A stretch of 42,500 nt of DNA from Halisarca cf. caerulea (Eukaryota; Porifera; Demospongiae; Chondrillida; Halisarcidae), in NCBI GenBank assembly GCA_963170055.1, contig CAUJGJ010000397.1, positions 2,080,001-2,122,500 of the forward strand. The letters run 5' to 3'. The notes beneath the pieces are model-generated. The model was not told the DNA's origin. It did not search any database and worked only from the letters and a program-made list of their open reading frames with translations. Positions 11,950 through 24,963 of this stretch are shown piece by piece (position 1 is the stretch's first letter; each line of letters begins with the position of its first letter). The translations under genes and the position numbers were made by a program.

Positions 11950-11993
<44 letters not shown>
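11471..11993. repeat. Tandem duplication of a 267-bp unit, each ending in (CA)n
   Basis: The unit begins CATCCAAATA at 11471 and again at 11738. Both carry CACTTACAATTTCA, TCTATATTCTGAACATGAAA and ACCTGGTTCCACT, then a (CA)n run (about 11684-11734 and 11955-11993). The copies differ by scattered substitutions and small gaps, so the duplication is not recent. Confidence 0.85.
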
Positions 11994-11995
<2 letters not shown>

Positions 11996-12039
11996 AAACA
12001 AAATAGATACGGGAACATAGTATACAACATCTACACTAA

Positions 12040-12980
<941 letters not shown>

Positions 12981-13050
12981 TAATAATAACCATGATGACA
13001 TGCAAAGCTACACATACATGCACATAATTACAGTTAGTCTGATGTACCAA

Positions 13051-13100
13051 CTGTTATTATTATTACTACTATTATTTTTATTATTATTATTATTATTATC
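13051..13100. repeat. (TTA)n microsatellite
   Basis: Imperfect TTA/ATT repeat of about 50 bp. Confidence 0.85.
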
Positions 13101-13830
13101 ACCTTTAAACTAAACAGGCTAGCGATCGCTAGGAAGGTTCTGTAACCTTCAAACTTCGCATTTCAACTCAAAATGATAGTGCGGGGTGCCTTTGAGGGGT
13201 CTTGAAGCAGCTAGTGTAGTACAGAGTGAGAATTATTTGGATAGGGAAATCCCAAACTTAGGAAGAGCCCATCAAAATGAATCGGACTAACATAGATTAG
13301 GTTTGCAGTCGGCTAATCTTTACTATCTGCCCACCTATAATTAGATTCATCGCTTGCCAATTGCATTCATTAAACTTTAGATTGACGAACAAAAACATGT
13401 TCGTGAAAGGCGAATCGACTCGCCGATTTTGATGGAAGCAGGTTAACAAGCAAAAGGTGGATCAACTCGCCAATGTTGGTCGAAACAGACTTGCAAACGC
13501 TATTCTAAAGTAATGATACAGTATAGTTAGAAGCATTTTGAAGTGATATTGGTGTCTTTAGTTAAAATCCTGCGTTGGCCAGAAAATCTTAGACGGCAAT
13601 GTATGGCTACGCAACACCAGACTGAGTACAATTTTAAGATTGTTCAGTTCTTCTTTCGCGCCTTTGTTTCTAGGTGGGTACATTGATTTTAGTCAAGAAG
13701 CTGCATAGTTTTAGTTTTTTATCTTACAGATTTGCATGATTGTGTTCCTTCTCAACAGCAGTGGAACCCTTTTTCAACAGCCTCTATTTGAGCAACCATT
13801 ATTTCACTTTAAAGGAATAACTGCACAAAC
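13101..13830. other. Intergenic, nothing recognised
   Basis: No ORF, terminal repeat or RNA gene could be supported in this stretch. Confidence 0.5.
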
Positions 13831-14928
13831 AAGGGTGTGTAAAAACCATTTTAAAATGGCAAAAGGATGTAGGATTGATGTACACAGGGTATTTATAACT
13901 GTCCAGGAATAAAATGCAAAAATGGCTGTCTTGAAATAGCTTCACGAATTATCGATTGTTTCTACTTAGTTGACTTCATTTTCGCTGAGTTCCTCTTACT
14001 AGACAAAAGTTGTATATATTCCGTGCATGTTGGTACTTAACTAGCGATTGTTTCTATTGTCTGAAGCAAGATAGCGAGCTAGGAATACATAGCAGTTTCA
14101 GACAAACTTCTCCTCGGTCAGACCTTTAGATCCCTCTAAATTCCCATGAAACAACACGAAAAGACAGAACAAGTGGTGAGCTATCCGAAAATCATTCCGG
14201 GCTATAGGTTATAATCTTCCGTAAGAAAGTTATAACCAAAAAACCTATTTTTTCACCCTTCAAACGGCCAAAAGTTGGCATAAATGGTCCAATTGCGAGA
14301 AACTGCTTGATTGTAGCACTATGCCCAGAACGATTTTCACAAACCGAAACATCCTAAGATTCTATCGAAGTTGGATTTGGTGAGATTTGAAGGCATCTAA
14401 AGGTCTGACCAAGCGACTTTATCTTCGCCCTCAACAAAACTGCCATTTTCGTGATGTTTCACGGATACATAGGCATAGCGTCACAAAAGTCGCCTTCTTC
14501 CCCCATTCTGTTGATACGTGAAATTTCGTACATCATCTGAATGACGCATTAAAAACAGCCGCAAATTGATGACGTAAAAAACAAGCACCGCCCACAATCG
14601 GAACAAGCAACAGACGGTTATAAACACCCTGTGTAGGACTGTGCAAAAAGGATCCTCCAAAAACCCATGGAACAAGTGAAATTTGCGAAACCGGTGCAGG
14701 GCTAGGTGGGCAAAAGGCAAGATGAGCATAGGGCTTGACGAGCACTGTACAAATTCCTACATCCCGCAGCACATATTATATATATGCTTATACAATGGGC
14801 TGCACATGCAGGATGTAGGAATTTGCACAGTGCTCGTCTAGTCCTATGCCCGTCTATGCCCGTTTTGCACAGTCCTACATCAATCCTACATCCTTTTACT
14901 ATTTTTAAAATGGTTTTTATACACCCTT
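13831..14928. mobile_element. 1.1-kb non-autonomous element with about 50-bp terminal inverted repeats
   Basis: The left end AAGGGTGTGTAAAAACCATT and the inverse of the right end AAGGGTGTATAAAAACCATT continue alike to GGATGTAGGATTGATGTA, so the inverted ends span about 50 bp with few mismatches. Further inside, GACGAGCACTGTACAAATTC (from 14737) and its near inverse (14810-14839) form a second hairpin. No ORF resembles a transposase, so mobilisation would be in trans. I could not define a clean target duplication or assign a superfamily. Confidence 0.7.
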
Positions 14929-16790
14929 AAGTATATATGATGACAAGTGGCTGCGTGAAGAATGTGGAAAGTTGGAACAGCGAATATAAGCTTTAAACCT
15001 TCAAGAGGCAACACACCATCTTTTAAACACCTTAGAAACACTTAAATACCATACATCTACAAATCTACGTATTACTTTAAGAAAATACCAAATGTTGGGT
15101 ATAAACCATCCAAAAAGAGAACGATGGATGGCAATTGTTCTCAAAATATATTGTAAATTTGTTCTTCTGACTGAAATGTGACATGGATAAAAATTTGGCA
15201 GCCATAGCACAATTTTTGAGCAAATAGGACGTATAATAAGACTTTAATCTAAGTAAAAGTACAAAACTTTACTCGTATCACATGATACACACACGATATG
15301 AAAATTGTACAATCATACACTAGTTTCCACAAATGGTTTCCGTATTGATTATTTGCTTGTGTACCATGGTAAAACAAGTTTGAGAAGGATTATCGAATAA
15401 TAAAATCACTCTACCTTGTCTTTTATATTGTCCTGCAGATAGCAAGGTGGTGATACCGATCAAAAACTTCAGTGTAGGTATGATTATGGGCTTATTATGA
15501 TACGCTGAGCACGCAAACGTATGGATCATGGCGGCCTACTTGATCATGTAAGTAGATACCAAATCAAACCAATGGATATCCTCACAACGCACAAAAGTAC
15601 ATAGGTTTTCACAAGTCATTTTGCCGCTAATCCGTCATTAATCACGTAAAAATGCCTGGCCCAATATTTTCACCCAACAAGTGAGTGATTGATCTTACGA
15701 AAACTATACTGTGGTACCACATCACATGCAAACACATGACAAATGATACCATAAAGATATTCACGATGAATTATGAATATACGATTATGTGTGTGAAAAT
15801 GACAGGTAGACCCACCACCTTAATACAAAATCGTAAGTCCAACCAAAATACGCATTGGACCAAATTCTATTGAGAACTTAACACATTAACAAACGTAAGA
15901 ATCGGAAGTGGAAATTTGCACCTGGTTCTGAAAACCACAAGCCTAGGTGATGCGAGCGCGCCACGTGTAATTTTCGAGAAGATAGTTATTAGCTCTTCTA
16001 GCTCAGTGGAACAAGCTCAAACTGTGTAGCAAGTTTCGTTTATTCGTAATTTCAAATGATACAGATTACAGAAATCGCATCAAATACACAATAAAGGCAA
16101 AATTTGCAAGACAGGCAAGCCACAAAGTTACAACAAGGATCTAAAGCACCACATCCGATGGTAGGTTAACAATAACCTTCAAAAATATCGATCTGGTGCA
16201 CATCAAACTTCTTTCAGTTTATTACGGAGGATAGAAGGTCATCTTAGAACCTTTGTAAGCCGGTGTCTGTAGTTTCTTGGCCAGGTTTTCTTCACAATAA
16301 GTCAAAGTTTGACCACATTGTCTATTTAGTGATTTTGGATTACAACACATAGCGCATCATACCTCATCAGAAAGCTCTATTTTTACTCTATCCAACGATG
16401 TCATGCAAGCATAGGGTTGCTATACAAAGTATTGGGGGAAAATCCATTTGTGAAACATCTACATGGTGCAGGCACATACGGCACACAGTGATCAAAACGG
16501 TGATGCAATTTGGGCGCATATGGCATACGGTTGTCAATGTGTTAAAATTGACTATTCAAGTCACATGCCAATTTCAATACTACATACATCAGTCGTAGAT
16601 GTGCAAAATTCCTCATCTTTAACCTTAGGCTACTGTTAACAACCGTTATAGCCACTAAAGTGGCTTGAATATTTAGAGGGCTCATTTGCTCAGGAAATAC
16701 ACAAACTGCTTTTGTTCTTGACCTCTTACTCGCTGTTGTCCTCAAGATACTGTCTTTCATTGATTTGGATAATATCAAAACTATTCAAAA
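14929..16790. other. Intergenic, nothing recognised
   Basis: Only short, composition-like ORFs are present; none shows recognisable protein features or splice structure. Confidence 0.5.
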
Positions 16791-16935
16791 ATGATAAAAG
16801 GATGTAGGATTGACACTTAACCGTGCAAAAGGCTTTATCAATAAACCATCCTCCCAAAAACATTTTGAGCAATCTAGGGTGGAACAGGTACAGGGCTAGG
16901 TGGGCACGGCAAGACGGCCATAGGGCAATAACTAC
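16791..16935. repeat. Fragment related to the 13831-14928 element
   Basis: ATAAAAGGATGTAGGATTGA and ACAGGGCTAGGTGGGCACGG, followed by AGACGGCCATAGGGC, match internal parts of the 13831-14928 element in similar order, with divergence and deletions. Confidence 0.55.
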
Positions 16936-18880
16936 AGCATGTGATTTTGAGGTTCTCTTGCATGAGTACTTCCATACGTATGTATGTCATTTTCGAGTCC
17001 TCCGTCTTGTTCGCTTCAAACATTTCTAGCTGAGATTACACAACACACAATTCTTTTGCTTACCATATTCAGGCCCGCGGGAAGGTAATTTATGTTGGTC
17101 AGATCATACATGTACCGTATTTCCTCTAAAAAATTCGTCAATCTAAAGATTCGTTACCGAACTTTTGAAAGTGCCAAATTAAAATGCCTCTAATCGATGA
17201 TCAAATCATTTGGCATCGATTTGTGTCTGAGTCATTTGTTACAAGCTATGAAAGCATGCTAGCAGACTCCAGTGTCAACAAAGTTTCCATCGTTGTTGGA
17301 TAGAAACTCTAGTGGCCATTCACCAAAACACTGCTGTTCAGCATTGTCATTGCCCAAAAAATTGTCTGTATATAGGAACTTTAAGGAACTCTTCAGCTGT
17401 TTTCTAACAAACAGTAATCGAATCTCTTAGCATATACGCTGTCCACGCACCGAGCGACTACTTGCGGTGCTGAATAAGCGGCCATTTTTTATTTGAAGTT
17501 ATTTTTCGTCACCCACCTCAAAAGTTTTGATGTGCACAGAAAGATGAGATGAAGATGGTATGAGATAAAAGAGTAAAGTTCATTTAAGATATGGATGCTG
17601 AGTGGAGAACATATAACTCCAACTGAAATAGTTATAACGAAAAATGTACTTTTAGCGGGTAAAAATGGCTAAAAATGACAATTAAAATGGTAATATCTTC
17701 GGCTAACCTGCTTATATAATCCCCGCTCAGCGTAAGCAAGTAGACAAAAGTATTTTAAATCGTTGGATTCTTTTGTTGTTCGGAAAAAGTCCCGGGTACA
17801 CGTCCCCAAAACACGATATATTTGCAGGACGGTTCCAATCCACAGTATTGGGCATTTAAATTCGTACGGTACATTGGAAATAAGCGCCCTGCAATGTTAT
17901 CGACTACGTGAACAATCGACCTGGTCAACAATTTGTTGTGCGGAAAGTTCTATTTTTCATTAAATGGTTCCAACAAGTATCGGTGAGTTCTTATGCATAT
18001 ATTCTTGTCATTGATAGTCATATCTGCGGCGAAAGTGGCATACTTGACGACTAAGACGCAAAGACAGTGGCACTAGCTTGCGTGCGAAATCAATCGATTA
18101 GTACAAAGTTGGAAAGCCTGAGCCTGAGCCTGCTAACATTTTGCCGATTTTAGCTAGTGTTTCATTCGTGATCTAGGATATCCTGGATAGTATAGTGCAG
18201 TTACCTGTCACAGCACTTTCTTACATTGATTCGGCATTCTGTAACGATCATTCGAGGTGGGAAGGTCGATATCGGCGGTACCTGGCCCTTTTTGACGGTA
18301 CTAGTGCAGCTTGAACATTGCGACTAAACATTGATGTGCTTTTATAAATACCTAAACAAAACTTATTAGGCACAAAACGGCTTTTAGCCTTTTCAAAGTC
18401 GATAGGATTCGAAAGATTCTGCTATCGCTAAACCACTGTAAGCGCCCGCTACTGATGATTTATTACAACGTTTACCTTCTGTTGGTAATGACGTATAGGT
18501 AAAATGTGACAAATTCCACAAATTCCATAACTTTGTCGCCTGTAATCCCCAACTTCCAAAAAGCGCTATAATGCCCCTGTGCAGAAAAATAGTGCACCGT
18601 TTTTTCATGATGCACAAATTTTGCACTCCATGCAGTGCTCATCCTTGAAAAACATGAAAGTTAACCTCCTCAAAAATTTAGCCCTATATGATACACCAAA
18701 GAAATAGGCCTGACAAAAAACTAGAATGACATTCAAATTTTTTAGACAGAATACAGTACCTATTGTTAGCCAACTTGTTTGAAAAACACTAGATATTGAT
18801 GATGCGTGTTCACCATATCACTTCTTAAGACCTTCCTACTGGCCTGTATTATACTACATGCCCATGCAAGAGAATTCACT
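16936..18880. other. Intergenic, nothing recognised
   Basis: I see no supported gene. A short ACCGTATTTCCTCTAAAAAA near 17111 resembles ends of MITE-like repeats but has no visible partner. Confidence 0.45.
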
Positions 18881-20989
18881 TAATATCCATGGAGACTCTA
18901 CCATGTATAGTTAAAAATAAGGTTGAGTTGGCTGTCATCAAATTAGTTTTGCACACATTTTATGTATCTCGCAATGACAGGTCACAAGTACAAAAGAAAT
19001 CAGCAGTTTGTCTGGGATGCCAACCTGGAACTGAGACCTACATCTTTACACACAAAAGTCAGTATCAAGCTGACGGACAAGAAATTCCTGAAGACAAACA
19101 AATGTACTTGCTGCACGACACAGTCTTTGGATCACTTGGCCTACCCCCACCCCCCGTCAAAGCCATACCAGCAGCCACTGAACCACTGAAGACCACAGTG
19201 AGACTTTGAAGACATGCCTACAGGAGAATGTTGTCAGTGGTATCGCATTGTTAGGTCAGTAATCATTGGCATTTTATTATTGCGCCTATACTATTATACC
19301 ATACTAAAGTTCACTTATTCTTTACAATCAATGTAGCTTCATCAGTTTCCTCACTCTTTTACGAGGGACTCATTAAGAAGTACAGCAATGTATTCATTCC
19401 AGTTACCTATGGGGGCATAAACAGGGGGAAGACAAAAGCTGCAGAGATTGCTGTAAGGGCTGCTGGGCAATATAAGCCAATATACTCATCAATGACGGAT
19501 GCTCTCATGAAGCGCCTTCTATGGGGTGGTTTACCATTCGTATATGATGACCCTAGCAAACTTGACATTTTCAAAGAAACAATCATGAGAGCATTTGGGG
19601 GTGGGCTACTTGGAACAACTCAGCAAGTAGTTCCAGCAAGGTGCGTCCCTCTCATTTGTGTCAATGAATTTATTATTGACGCAATGAGCAAAATGGAAGA
19701 AGCAAGGTGAGCAAAGTAGAATACCAATTTGTTTTGGTACTGCAAATTTTATGCACATAAATACCTGATTAAGACAGTATTCTTTCATACAAAACACTTA
19801 CGTATTTATGTACATATAGGTACATAAACCGGTTAACCATCATCCCTTTTTTGCATGAGCTCACATACAATCTGGGAAATGTGCAAAGTATCAACAAGGA
19901 GATGGAACAAGTGCCATCCACAGTTAAGGAACTCCTGGCAATTGGCCATAAGTTGATTCACTGCAATCCAACAGATCAGTCTGCACTGAAAGATTTTGTC
20001 CTTGAAGCAACAATGCATGGCATTGAAGAGAGGCTGGCTGTTGGATATGCAAGGTTATTGTGGATTACAATCGAGGTAAGTACATGTGTACCTATCGTGA
20101 TCATACATGGTCATGTACTTGCCATGACAGCAGCTACAAATTTCAAAATGCTAGTGCAATCTTTTGTGGGATTGATAGCTTTGAAAAAAGCTGTTTATGA
20201 CATAAAGGCCCTTGAAGTACTCTAACAGTAAAAAGTCTCATATCTGAGTACCACAGGGTGTTTGGATAATTGAAGTAGGGAATTCGTAAAAGTGATCGCT
20301 TACTAAAAATTATGATTCCATAATACTACGCTCAGCATTACTGCTTAATAGAAAAAAAGAATTCACAGATGAAATCAAATTTATTATTGTAGCATAAATA
20401 AAGTGTTTAACATTAATGTAAGACATCCATATAATTTGTCTGCTTATAAGACAGCTGGTTAGTTTCTAGGCATATGAATGATGAGAATTGTGTTCAAAGG
20501 AGTTTTTGGACTATTGATGTGTTTGGATAATGGGAGTTCGGGGAACTGATTTTATACTTGTACAAAAGCTAATTGAAGGGATGCTACTTTGCTTATTACT
20601 ACAGATTGCTAATTATGTGGAAGTTGACGGGCTTGATGAAAGTACAATTAAATCCTTCTTCCAACAAGCCTGGAGTGAAGAAATAATTAAGTACCAAGGA
20701 AAAGATGAAACCAACCGACTCACACTGCCATTTACCCAGTATTTGGCTGCAATAAGTGAGGTGGCTTCTGTAGAAGAAGTGAGTCACAGTTTTCAAGTGT
20801 GTGCACTCTCATTATTGTTATAAATGCATCTATGGCATATAGAATGAAAACAGTTTCTGTAACGTGATCATGCTTTAAGGGCTAAATGACCCTGCTGTGA
20901 CAGAAAAGTGATTATTACACTTTAAATTCATGCAATAAAATTTCAATTGTATACAATAATATGTGCTACAAAAGAAAGACACGAGCATA

Positions 20990-21163
20990 CAGTGGAACTT
21001 CTTATAACAAACTCCCCTAATAGTAGAACCTCTCTATAGTAGACTACCTTTCTAGGACCAGATAGATTGTTATGCATGTAAAATAACCTCTGAATAGTGG
21101 AAATCTCTGTATAACAAACTGCTTTTCGGGTCCCGAAGTGTCCGTTATAGAGAGGTTCCACTG
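20990..21163. mobile_element. 174-bp MITE with TA target duplication
   Basis: Ends CAGTGGAACTTCTTATAAC and (inverse of right end) CAGTGGAACCTCTCTATAAC are inverted repeats, flanked on both sides by TA (20988-20989 and 21164-21165). TIR sequence, size and TA duplication fit a Tc1/mariner-type MITE. It lies in an intron of the P-loop gene. Confidence 0.8.
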
Positions 21164-23823
21164 TATATAGAAATAAACAGTACTACCATCAATGGGATCA
21201 TGGCTTTGAAGCCCTCTTATCATAATGGATTGTGTCATTTCAAAATCATGATGTGATCTTCTAGCAACCTCAAAGTAATCACTACATAATAATAACCCTT
21301 CACATTTTTTTTCTTCTTCTATAACGTACGTACATTCAGTACACAATCATTAAAGTTAAAGATGAAAGCATTAATGGAAGTCAAGTGCAGGATAGTACCG
21401 TATATACTAGGCACTAAAATCAGGCCTGTAGGCAGGTTTTGTCTGGGGGGGCAGGGGGTGCTTTTCAAAGAAAGATGGACAATAGATCTATACATAACAA
21501 AACATGAATGCATGGAATTTGCACGCCGTGTTCTTGTTTAGAATCTTCTGAATCAGTTTGAATGCTTTTGAAAGCAAATAAATCGATACACCTGTCAGTG
21601 AGTAAATCACTTCAAATTTTCTTTTTAAATAAGTATGCTGAATTCCCAGGAACTACTGTGCCTGACTGTACTGGCTAAATATATGACAGTAGGTTCAGTC
21701 CAAGAATAATTTTCAAGTACCAGTCCAGCAAAGGGGGGGGTGCTAACGCACAACGCATCTCCCTGGCTATGGGCTTCAATTTTCGTGGGACTTTATTTTC
21801 ATGAATTTTGCGAATATTTGATTAGATACATTAGTCTATTTGTCTATTAGTCTATAGTAGGGCCTGGTCTGTAAAATAAAAATGAAAATTACAGCCAAGT
21901 TCTTGATTCGAGAAATAAACGCCCCGCATAAATTTACACCTATATGTTTTGTACCTTTACATGTACAAATGTGACTTACAGTGGGTAAATACATACATAC
22001 ATGGATACACTCAGTGAGATACATAGTTAGGACTTAATACCATTCATGTATATGTACTATATACATAGGTTCTCCAGGTAATCAACCCAGCAGTAACATA
22101 TCACATTGGAGATATGAAGGTAGTTGGCTTGGCCATTGCGATGAATGGCTTCTTAAGCCTACTAGATAGATACGGGGTGCAACATGAAAATGAGGAAAGA
22201 CTACGGCGAGTGAAAGATCCAAACCAAGCTGTCTTTCAAGAGCCAAACAATTCTTTTTGAGGCCTGGATGCAAGAAACAATTAATTGAAAGACGTGATGT
22301 CTCCAGTGTGACTAGTTTAGGATGCTTTTGCATTCCTGATGAAGATGTTCCTATGGAATTTTACGACAATTTACCTGAAGGTATGAAAATTTAATACGTA
22401 AAGTACAAGTTCACAGATACTCATCATTTAATTTATTCTTGCATATGTGCAATTATACAATTTAACACAGTGACAAGAAACTTTATGAAAGGAAAGGGTA
22501 AAAAGAAAGCACCAGAAACAATGAAAGGTAAGAAAAGAAACACCCATGTATGAATATCATGTTTCCATTAGCAAGATGTATGTATATTACACTGCCCAGT
22601 TACGACAGTTTCATCTGGCCCAGCATCCTCGCCAGATCAATCTGTGGATTGGAAACCACCACAATCTGATCAAGGTTTGCCAGCTTGTGTGCTATGTACG
22701 TACTTAGTATGAATAAGATTGTTAACAAATGCTCCTTACACTGTCCACCACAGATGACAGTAGCACAAAGTTTATAACATCTACTCCCAAAAGTGAGTAC
22801 AAGTTATAGCATTACTACTAATCATATGCAGATGTAGAGAATGGACATGTCCATAATATGTACACGTAGCATTCCATGTAATATGATCATGTGGTTACCA
22901 TAACATCTGAGCCCATGTATATGACAATGCAGTTGTGTGGCAAGTGTTAGTGATACCACTTGTAGACCACACACCTATACAAACTGAAAATCATATGTTA
23001 CATATTTAAATGCTGGAACTGGTATAATACTCGCTTTTCGGGGTAGGACCCAGATGTAACTATACCCACACAACAAATAAAAGGGACTTCTTCAGGAATG
23101 GATACACTGTCAGGAGGTATGTAATGGAATTATAGGAAGTTCATTGCTTTTTTGATACACAAATGACAATCTATATTATAATTGGTATGCAAAGCATGGT
23201 TCTGTATGTATATGTACATTATTTCCACTTGTTTGTATTAATTTCCATGCAATCATAAACTGAATAAGATTGCAGTAGTGTTCCCTTCGTGACAAAACTC
23301 TCACAATAGTGACATGCCCAAAACAAGTGAATTGCATTGCACAAACTCACTGACAGACACCATGTACTATTCAGTAACCCTTCACCTGCAAGCACTTCTT
23401 GCTGAAAAACAATCCTTAAATTATCCCTAATGGTCTCTCAATTTAAAGGTCTACCACTAGCTGAATAATGAAGCCTCTACCCATGGTCTCTAAACTACTA
23501 ACACCTGATTATGTAGGTACGAGTGAACTTCAACCCAGTCTGAGAACAATTCCCACAGGAATGGAAAGTGAGCTTTCAATTGTGTAATATGACTTACATA
23601 GAGAGGGCAGATCCAAACATTTCTGGTGCACGAAGGGGGGTGGGGTGGGTGGTGGGAAGGGTTAAAGGGGGAGGGGGCACGGTACTAATAGGAGTAATAT
23701 ACGTAGCTTTACATTATCATAGTAGTTCAACCAAATTTAAACAAGTTTGTAATTACTTCCCAAGTGTTCTATATTCAATTTGATGGCACTGAATTCATTT
23801 ACTATGTGAGTTTCTCCTGCATT

Positions 23824-23845
23824 GGGGGGGGGGGGGGGGGGGGGT
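23824..23845. repeat. Long G homopolymer
   Basis: An uninterrupted run of about 22 G follows GCATT within an intron-like region of the P-loop gene; G-rich stretches also occur at 23635-23680. Confidence 0.85.
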
Positions 23846-24614
23846 CGGGGTTGAGGAGTGGTAGGGTGTACCACCCTCCAGATGAGCACAGTGATCAAAT
23901 AGAATACGTACAAAAGGCTTTTGCATCTCTTAGCCCAAGAAAGAGACACCAATTAAAGGGCAAAAAGGTACCAATAACACACAATATGTCAATTAGTACA
24001 TTTCTTCATCGGAGTTCAATAAATTTCACAGCATACAAACTGCATATTAATACTATCCTTAGATGGGAAGCCCATCCAAACAAATGAAATTAAGGGCATC
24101 TGCAAAGTTAACCCTACAAGGCGAACACTACAGCATGATAGTCCCCGTAGTAAGTTTCCATAATTTGACAAGTGCACAAAGATCAAAGGTAGAAGTTGTT
24201 ATGTTTCACTATAACACACAACAGGATCTGTTGCTGTGAAGAAACTGCTGCATCAATTCAATGTTGAAAGGAAATCAATGGGTAAATTGACACATTTACT
24301 ACAATACGTTCAATAAAGTGTCACCGGTGTATTCAACATATCATATTCAAAGGAGCATTCATTACCATTCCTTCTATAATATTATTATACTGCAGATGCA
24401 AAAGAATTCTTAGAAAAAAAAGAAAAAAGAGAATGTCCAAAAAGACAGGTGCAGCAGTTGTGGAGTCAAATGGAAGAAAGTCACCGATAAAAGGGAAATA
24501 TGGATTGAGTGTAGCAAGTGCGGGAGATGGTTTCACCTGAAGTGCACAGGAAGGAAAAGACAACCGTCAAAGACAAAGAGATGGCATTGCAAATTCTGCT
24601 CAAAAGACGATTAA

Positions 24615-24959
24615 TGTCAGTGTAATTCTAAACTCCATTAAAAACGTTTTTATCAAACACAATTTTATTGCATTTACACACAGACACTCCTTATTGTCGG
24701 AATTTTGTATCCATCAACCGCTCAGTATTTTATTAATAATCCAGTTTGAGACGCAGTGTGCTCCCGCCGTATAACAGGATAATACATATACATAACTATT
24801 CTCATATAAGGACAATATAAGTAGGCATGATCTGAATACGGATAACCTACCTTAAATTGAGAAATTTACCTTTCAGCTAAAATTCTAGTGCTCTGCCATG
24901 TGGAGGTCCACCATCTATGGGTCCACGTGGTGCTTGACTTTTTATATTAATAATACTGC
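24615..24959. other. Spacer between PHD exon and piggyBac element
   Basis: AT-rich; nothing recognised. Confidence 0.5.
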
Positions 24960-24963
24960 TTAA

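Larger units (their letters stand above)
18889..24614 (+). pseudogene. Multi-exon P-loop NTPase (AAA+/SF3-like) gene with C-terminal PHD finger, frame-damaged
   Basis: Well-supported exons are 19337-19706, 19820-20075 and 20605-20778, with phase-consistent joins. They read VTYGGINRGKTKAAEIAV (Walker A, 19411-19434), LPFVYDDP (Walker B-like), PLICVNEF (sensor-like) and ARYINRLTIIPF (arginine-finger-like). A coding stretch upstream (to about 19250) joins as SGIALLASSVSSLFYEG but has a frame change near 19195. A further exon from about 22081 carries a one-base frameshift near 22245. Small Ser/Thr-rich exons follow (22471-22527, 22600-22674, 22754-22792, others less sure to 24281). The last exon, 24396-24614, ends in a PHD finger with C-x2-C-x16-C-x2-C-x4-H-x2-C-x14-C-x2-C spacing, but an A-rich run puts it out of frame with the exon start. 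I recall related ATPase genes as multi-copy and uncharacterised in animals. Confidence 0.6.

Noticed and set aside
11143..11993. Regular (CA)n arrays considered as a CRISPR or telomere-like array
   Set aside because: There are no unique spacers of fixed length and no TTAGGG-type unit; they are ordinary microsatellites and a 267-bp tandem duplication.
15320..15529. 69-residue minus-strand ORF
   Set aside because: No recognisable motif, no splice partners and typical chance length.
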